Source: Prevotella sp. UBA3837 (lineage in GTDB: Bacteria > Bacteroidota > Bacteroidia > Bacteroidales > Bacteroidaceae). From it: a stretch of 28,222 nucleotides of DNA. Positions 23,667 through 28,222 of this stretch are shown here, one piece after another. The DNA lies in NCBI GenBank assembly GCA_002392835.1, contig DGHX01000005.1, positions 945 to 29,166 on the forward strand, read 5' to 3'. The notes beneath the pieces are model-generated. The model saw only the letters and a list, made by a program, of their open reading frames with translations, searched no databases and was not told the origin of the DNA. The stretch's first letter is position 1, and every line of letters begins with the position of its first letter. The position numbers were made by a program, and so were the translations under genes.

Positions 23667-24566
23667 ATGAAAAAGGAATACCTGATAGCGCTGATAGCAT
23701 CGCTGGCCGTGGCCGCCATAGTGGCTGCCGCCCTGTTCCTGCTGGTCATCAAGCCCCAGCAGGACGACAACAAGGAGCTGGAGGATAAGGTGACGGCCAT
23801 TGAGGAGCTGGCACAGCTGGAGAAGGAGGAGATGGAGAACGACTACGAGCAGCTGGGGCAGCAGTACGGCGAGATGATGGCACAGCTGACCAACGACTCG
23901 CTCATAGCACAGCTGACGCGCGAGCAGCTGCGCGCACAGCAGCTGCTGGAGGAACTGAAGCAGACGAAGGCCGACGACGCACGCGAGATAGCACGACTGA
24001 AGAAGGAGCTGAACTCGGTGCGCGCCGTGCTGCGCAACTACATACGCCAGGTGGACTCGCTGAACCAGGTGAACCAGAACCTGCGCAACCAGAACACACA
24101 GCTGAGCGGACAGCTGGAGGAGAGTGCACGGCAGAACCAGACGCTGCAGGAAGAGCGACGCACCCTGACCGAGCGGGTGGAGATAGCAGCACAGCTGGAC
24201 GCTACGGCAATCACACTGACCCCGCTGAACAAGCGCGGCAAGGTGGCCAAGAAGATGAAGGACGCCAAGCAGCTGCAGGTGAACTTCAACATTTCGCGAA
24301 ACGTGACGGCACAGAACGGACAGCGCACCATCTACGTGCGCATACAGACGCCCACAGGCGAGGCGCTGAACAGCGGAGGCACATTCCCCTACGAGAACCG
24401 CCAGCTGGAATACTCGATGAAGAAGGTCATTGAGTACAGCGGCGAGGAGACGCCCGTGGCCACCTACTGGCAGGTGGGCGAGTTCCTCGAAGCAGGCGAA
24501 TACCGCGTCAGCATCTTCGCCGACGGCAATATGATAGGTACACGTACATTCTTATTTGAGAAGTAA
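23667..24566 (+). CDS. Membrane-anchored coiled-coil protein of unknown function
   Basis: A 299-residue protein. I do not recognise a named family. An uncleaved-looking N-terminal helix (about residues 5-29, IALIASLAVAAIVAAALFLL) is followed by a long coiled coil (about 33-175), rich in E, Q, L and K with the heptad-like runs LTREQLRAQQLLEELKQ and VDSLNQVNQNLRNQNTQLS. A compact C-terminal beta domain (about 180-299) contains LQVNFNISRNVT, RTIYVRIQTPTGE and GEYRVSIFADGNMIGTRTF. It is probably inserted in the inner membrane with the coiled coil and C-terminal domain in the periplasm. It is the first gene behind a strong promoter and about 20 bases upstream of a TolC gene, so it may be a structural partner of the export system; that is inference from position only. 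Confidence 0.85.
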   Translation: MKKEYLIALIASLAVAAIVAAALFLLVIKPQQDDNKELEDKVTAIEELAQLEKEEMENDYEQLGQQYGEMMAQLTNDSLIAQLTREQLRAQQLLEELKQTKADDAREIARLKKELNSVRAVLRNYIRQVDSLNQVNQNLRNQNTQLSGQLEESARQNQTLQEERRTLTERVEIAAQLDATAITLTPLNKRGKVAKKMKDAKQLQVNFNISRNVTAQNGQRTIYVRIQTPTGEALNSGGTFPYENRQLEYSMKKVIEYSGEETPVATYWQVGEFLEAGEYRVSIFADGNMIGTRTFLFEK

Positions 24567-24585
24567 GGGAACCGACGGACAACTG

Positions 24586-26166
24586 ATGAAAACACGTAAG
24601 AACAGGATAATGACACAAGAAAAGCTACACACCGGCAAAGGCAGGATAAGGGCCGCAGGCATGGCCCTTATCCTCATGGCCCTGTCGCCAGGCCTGGCTG
24701 CAGCACAACAGGTGCTCTGCCTGGACAGTTGCCGCGCCATGGCCCTGCGCAACAACAAGCAGATGGGCGTGGCACAGCAGAAGCAGGACATGGCGCAGAA
24801 CCTGAAGCGCTCGGCACGCACGAAGTACCTGCCGCACCTGTCGGCCATAGGCACCTACCAGTATACCAGCGAGGAGCTGTCGCTGCTCAACGACCACCAG
24901 AAGCAGAGCCTGGGCAACCTGGGCACGAACATGGCTGCGCCCCTGCAGGGCATGGCCAGCGGAATGCAGGAGAGGCTGGGCACCCTGGGCACCATGCTCG
25001 GACAGCTGGGCGTGCCCACCGAGGCCCTGCAGCAGATGGGGCAGCAGATGCAACAGCAGATGGGACAGACGTTGACGAACACTGCCGGACTGCTGAACAC
25101 CGAAGGACAGAAGATTGTGGATGCATTCCGCACCGACACGCGCAACATCTTCGCCGGATCGGTGCTGGTGACGCAGCCTGTGTTCATGGGCGGAGCCATC
25201 GTGGCCATGAACAAGATGGCCGACATCAATGAGCAGATGATGGGGCACTCGGCAGAAGCACGCCGACAGGCCATCATCTACAGCACCGACCAGGCCTACT
25301 GGCAGGTGGTGTCGCTGCGCCACAAGCAGCGGCTGGCAGAGAGTTTCCTCGGCGTGGTGAAGAAGCTGGACAGCGACGTGCAGAAGATGATCAATGAGGG
25401 CGTGGCCACTCGCAGCGAGGGGCTGAGCGTCAGCGTGAAGGTGAACGAGGCCGAGATGACGCTGCAGAAGGTGAACGACGGGCTGACGCTGGCCAGGATG
25501 CTGCTTTGCAAGCAGATAGGACTGCCACTGGAGACCGACATAGAACTGCAGGACGAGAACGCTGCCCCCACCACCACCGCACCGGCAGTGACGGCAACGG
25601 ATGGCACCGGCGTGGACAACCGTCCTGAACTGCATATGATGGACAATGCCATAGAGCTGAGCCGACAGACCACCAACCTGCTGCGAGCAGCCAACCTGCC
25701 GCAGGTGGCGCTGACCGGAGGCTACGCCGTGAGCAACCCCAACGTGCTGAACGGATTTGAGAAGAAGTTCGGAGGATTCTGGAACGTAGGGCTCCTGGTG
25801 CGCATACCGCTGTGGAACTGGGGCGACGTGGCCTACAAGGTTCGGGCATCGAAGAACGCCACAGCCATAGCCACACTGGAGCGCGAAGAGGCTCGCGAGC
25901 TGATGGAGCTGCAGCTGAAACAGAGCAACTTCAAGGTGGGCGAGGCAGGAAAGCGCTTCGCCATGGCACAGAAGAGCTTAGAGCGCGCCGACGAAAACCT
26001 GAGGGTGGCCAACCTGGGATTCAAGGAGGGGGTCATCACTGCCACCACCGTCATGGAGGCACAGACGGCATGGCTGCAGGCACAGGCACAGATGATAGAC
26101 GCACAGATAGACATGCGACTGGCAAATGTAGACCTGCAGAAAGCACTCGGAACCCTCGCCCCATAA
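24586..26166 (+). CDS. TolC-like outer membrane efflux protein
   Basis: An outer-membrane factor of about 526 residues. The N-terminus is basic and then hydrophobic (MALILMALSPGLAAAQQ), with cleavage after AAA likely. The start is uncertain: 24586 is chosen because it directly follows the previous gene, while 24610 has a better purine-rich site (aagaacaggat) and gives a shorter n-region; the open frame also extends to 24556 inside the previous gene. The mature protein shows the duplicated helical pattern of the family: LCLDSCRAMALRNNKQMGVAQ near the start, FAGSVLVTQPVFMGGAIV, and in the second half GLLVRIPLWNWGDVAYKVRASKNA and TTVMEAQTAWLQAQAQMIDAQ. A Gln/Met-rich segment (around nt 25020-25080) sits in the first half. 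It forms the exit channel for the HlyD protein and ABC permease encoded next. Confidence 0.9.
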   Translation: MKTRKNRIMTQEKLHTGKGRIRAAGMALILMALSPGLAAAQQVLCLDSCRAMALRNNKQMGVAQQKQDMAQNLKRSARTKYLPHLSAIGTYQYTSEELSLLNDHQKQSLGNLGTNMAAPLQGMASGMQERLGTLGTMLGQLGVPTEALQQMGQQMQQQMGQTLTNTAGLLNTEGQKIVDAFRTDTRNIFAGSVLVTQPVFMGGAIVAMNKMADINEQMMGHSAEARRQAIIYSTDQAYWQVVSLRHKQRLAESFLGVVKKLDSDVQKMINEGVATRSEGLSVSVKVNEAEMTLQKVNDGLTLARMLLCKQIGLPLETDIELQDENAAPTTTAPAVTATDGTGVDNRPELHMMDNAIELSRQTTNLLRAANLPQVALTGGYAVSNPNVLNGFEKKFGGFWNVGLLVRIPLWNWGDVAYKVRASKNATAIATLEREEARELMELQLKQSNFKVGEAGKRFAMAQKSLERADENLRVANLGFKEGVITATTVMEAQTAWLQAQAQMIDAQIDMRLANVDLQKALGTLAP

Positions 26167-26167
26167 C

Positions 26168-26212
26168 CTACCACATCTACCACATCTACCACATCTACCA
26201 CATCTACCCCAT
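26168..26212 (+). repeat. Five 9-base repeats (CTACCACAT) in the TolC-HlyD spacer
   Basis: Four exact copies of ctaccacat and one with a single change fill 45 of the 67 bases between the TolC-like stop and the HlyD-like start. A degenerate trace (cacatctaccaca) lies in the next spacer near 27236-27248, suggesting the same repeat seeds both gaps. Confidence 0.9.
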
Positions 26213-26233
26213 CTACAATAAAACATCACCATT

Positions 26234-27229
26234 ATGAACGAGAAAGAACAAGCAAAGAAACAGCATAACAACATCCTCCTGGCCATACTCGGCTTCATCG
26301 TCGTAGTAGTCATCGTGGCCGCCATAGGCTTCTTCGCACTGGACCGCGACCCGGAAATCATTCAGGGACAGGTGGAAGTGGCCGAATACCGCGTATCGAG
26401 CAAGGTGCCCGGACGCATACTGGAGCTGCGCGTGAAAGAAGGCGACTACGTGCACGCCGGCGACACGCTGGCCATCATCGACGCACCGGAAGTGCGCGCC
26501 AAGATGCAGCAGGCACAGGGCGCCGAGGGCGCAGCGGCAGCACTGGAGCTAATGGCCAAGAACGGAGCACGCCGCGAACAGGTGCAGGGCGCCTACCAGC
26601 TGCTGCAGCAGGCTAAGGCAGGACTGGAGATAGCAGAGAAGTCGTACCAGCGTGTGAAGCGCCTCTTCGACGAAGGAGTGGTGAGCGCACAGAAACGCGA
26701 CGAGGCAGAGGCGCTGCTGAAGTCATCGGAAGCACAGGTGAAGGCCGCACAGAGCCAGTATGACATGGCTGTGAACGGAGCACGCCGCGAGGAGCGAATG
26801 GCGGCTCAGGCACAGGTGGACAGGGCACGAGGAGCCGTGCAGGAAGTGAACGCATACATAGGCGAGACCGTGCAGACGGCGCAGATGGACGGCGAAGTGA
26901 GCAGCATATACCCCAAGACGGGAGAACTGGTGGGAACGGGTAGCCCCATCATGACCATATCGATGATGGACGACCTGTGGGGCACCTTCAACGTGCGCGA
27001 AGACCAGCTGCAGGGCATGCAGATAGGAACGGAGTTCGAGGCCTTCATGCCCGCCTTCAACAAGACGATACGCATGAAGGTGTACCACATAAAGGACCAA
27101 GGCTCCTATGCTGTGTGGAAAGCCACAAAGGCTAACGGCCAGTACGACCTGAAGACCTTCGAGGTAAAGGCACGCCCCGTGGAGCCCTTCGAGGGGCTGC
27201 GCCCGGGAATGAGCCTGGTGATTAAATAA
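26234..27229 (+). CDS. HlyD/YbhG-type periplasmic membrane fusion protein
   Basis: A 331-residue adaptor protein. One transmembrane helix (about residues 14-36, LLAILGFIVVVVIVAAIGFF) anchors it in the inner membrane. A first biotinyl-lipoyl half (about 46-85: VSSKVPGRILELRVKEGDYV) is followed by an alpha-helical hairpin (about 86-205) containing the repeated motif NGARREQ/NGARREE, characteristic of the YbhG/YhiI branch, then a second lipoyl half (about 210-240: MDGEVSSIYPKTGELVGTGS) and a beta-barrel region. It links an inner-membrane ABC transporter to the TolC-like protein encoded upstream. It lies 30 bases before the ABC-2 permease gene, so the three are one operon. The substrate is unknown; YbhG-type systems are usually drug or xenobiotic exporters. 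Confidence 0.92.
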   Translation: MNEKEQAKKQHNNILLAILGFIVVVVIVAAIGFFALDRDPEIIQGQVEVAEYRVSSKVPGRILELRVKEGDYVHAGDTLAIIDAPEVRAKMQQAQGAEGAAAALELMAKNGARREQVQGAYQLLQQAKAGLEIAEKSYQRVKRLFDEGVVSAQKRDEAEALLKSSEAQVKAAQSQYDMAVNGARREERMAAQAQVDRARGAVQEVNAYIGETVQTAQMDGEVSSIYPKTGELVGTGSPIMTISMMDDLWGTFNVREDQLQGMQIGTEFEAFMPAFNKTIRMKVYHIKDQGSYAVWKATKANGQYDLKTFEVKARPVEPFEGLRPGMSLVIK

Positions 27230-27259
27230 ACCCATCACATCTACCACAATCAACAACAG

Positions 27260-28222
27260 ATGACTACACCCATCATCGACAGCGAAGAGACGGCGAAGCA
27301 GAGCAGCCAGCCCACCACGAAAGGGAGGAGTGAAAGGTGGCTGATGCTGTGGCGCGTGGTCCTGCGCGAATGCCGCATCCTAATGAAGAACCCCATCTAT
27401 GGCTTCTGCATGGTGGTGTTCCCCATAATGGTGATGCTCTTCTTCACGTCGATGATGAGCGACGGGCAGCCCCTCGACATGCCTGTAGGCGTGGTAGACC
27501 AGGACAACACGTCGACGACACGCTCACTGGTGCAGCGCCTCGACGCCTTCCAGAACTCGCGCGTCACGGCCCACTACCCCACCGTCAGCGAGGCACGACG
27601 GGCCATACAGCAGAACAAGATCTACGGATTCTTCTACATACCGAAAGGCACCACCGACCAGCTGCTCAGCAGCCGCCAGCCGAAGGTATCGTTCTACTAC
27701 TCCATGGCCAGCATCACCGGCGGCTCACTCGTGTTCAAGGACATGAAGACCATAGCCACGCTGGGCTCGGCTGCCGTGGGGCAGGCCACGCTCAGGGCAC
27801 GGGGATTCACCGACAACCAGATAGAGACGCTGCTGCAGCCCATACGCATAGACCTGCACCAGATACAGAACCCGCAGACAAACTACAACGTTTATCTGTC
27901 GACCATGCTCATTCCAGGCCTGATGATGCTCTTCATGTTTCTCATCACGGCCTACTCGCTGGGCACGGAACTGAAGTTCGGCACGTCGAAGGAGTGGCTG
28001 CACACGGCCGGCGACAACATACTGACGGCCCTGACAGGCAAGCTGCTGCCGCAGGCACTGGTGTTCCTGGCCATCACCTTCTTCTACGAGTACTATGTGT
28101 TCATACACCTGGGCTTCCCCCACCCCGGCGGCGTGTGGATGATGGTGCTGCTGGCCGTGCTCCATGTGCTGGCGGCCCAGGGCTTCGGCGTGTTCGTCTT
28201 CGGACTGATGCCCTCGCTGCGC
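27260..28222 (+). CDS. ABC-2 type transporter permease, N-terminal part
   Basis: An open frame from ATG 27260 to the window edge (321 codons, no stop), so the 3' end is missing. It begins MTTPIIDSEETAKQ. A first membrane helix follows (NPIYGFCMVVFPIMVMLFF), then a large extracytoplasmic domain starting with MPVGVVDQDNTSTTRSLVQRL, a layout typical of ABC-2 permeases of the YbhR/YhhJ group. Further helices appear at LSTMLIPGLMMLFMFLITAY, LLPQALVFLAITFFYEYY and WMMVLLAVLHVLAAQGFGVF. With the HlyD-like and TolC-like genes upstream it forms a tripartite exporter. No ATP-binding subunit is seen in the window; it may lie downstream, or this permease may pair with a second permease and an ATPase outside. 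Confidence 0.88.
   Translation, partial: MTTPIIDSEETAKQSSQPTTKGRSERWLMLWRVVLRECRILMKNPIYGFCMVVFPIMVMLFFTSMMSDGQPLDMPVGVVDQDNTSTTRSLVQRLDAFQNSRVTAHYPTVSEARRAIQQNKIYGFFYIPKGTTDQLLSSRQPKVSFYYSMASITGGSLVFKDMKTIATLGSAAVGQATLRARGFTDNQIETLLQPIRIDLHQIQNPQTNYNVYLSTMLIPGLMMLFMFLITAYSLGTELKFGTSKEWLHTAGDNILTALTGKLLPQALVFLAITFFYEYYVFIHLGFPHPGGVWMMVLLAVLHVLAAQGFGVFVFGLMPSLR

Overview
The window is a gene-dense, GC-rich stretch that reads as a Bacteroidales genome, most likely Prevotellaceae. Supporting signs are BspA-type leucine-rich-repeat surface proteins, C-termini ending in YDLQGR-x(n)-GGRK/GKKYLVK-like motifs of the kind associated with type IX secretion, M6 peptidases with Ig-like and dockerin tails, a DUF4492-cydA-cydB operon, and promoters fitting the Bacteroidetes pattern TTTG-N19/20-TAnnTTTG. 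The family-level assignment is inference from protein style and composition, not from a marker gene.

Layout. (1) Positions 1-19878, all on the + strand and tightly packed: the 3' end of a class I fumarase; an M6 metallopeptidase; glucosamine-6-phosphate deaminase (nagB); a second, multidomain M6 peptidase ending in a dockerin; a periplasmic PAP2 phosphatase; a BspA-like LRR protein; a 2385-residue multidomain surface protein; and a GH31 alpha-xylosidase-type enzyme with a PA14 insert. A perfect 14-bp terminator hairpin closes this block. (2) Positions 19879-20353: a gene-free stretch holding a 333-bp composite repeat element with inverted hairpin ends. (3) Positions 20354-23487 on the - strand: DUF4492 protein, cydA and cydB, encoding a cytochrome bd quinol oxidase. 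(4) Positions 23488-23666: a divergent promoter region. (5) Positions 23667-28222 on the + strand: a membrane-anchored coiled-coil protein, a TolC-like outer-membrane protein, a HlyD/YbhG-like fusion protein and the start of an ABC-2 permease, together a tripartite export system cut by the window edge.

Functionally, block 1 looks like secreted or surface degradation of host or dietary glycoprotein and glycan (peptidases, alpha-xylosidase, amino-sugar catabolism, adhesin-like proteins). Blocks 3 and 5 are respiration at low oxygen and efflux.

The most unusual feature is the behaviour of short repeats. Heptanucleotide arrays of several sequence families and a GC-rich nested palindrome, normally expected between genes, occur inside coding sequences. 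One heptamer array encodes the hydrophobic core of the PAP2 signal peptide and faces a complementary heptamer array around the start codon. The GH31 gene carries two separate in-frame repeat-derived inserts, one a palindrome of about 89 bp inside PA14 and one a heptamer-type insert near the C-terminal domain. These, with the 333-bp composite element, are the best candidates for something not previously described. A cohesin-like domain in the giant protein together with the dockerin on the nearby peptidase is a second, more speculative, lead.
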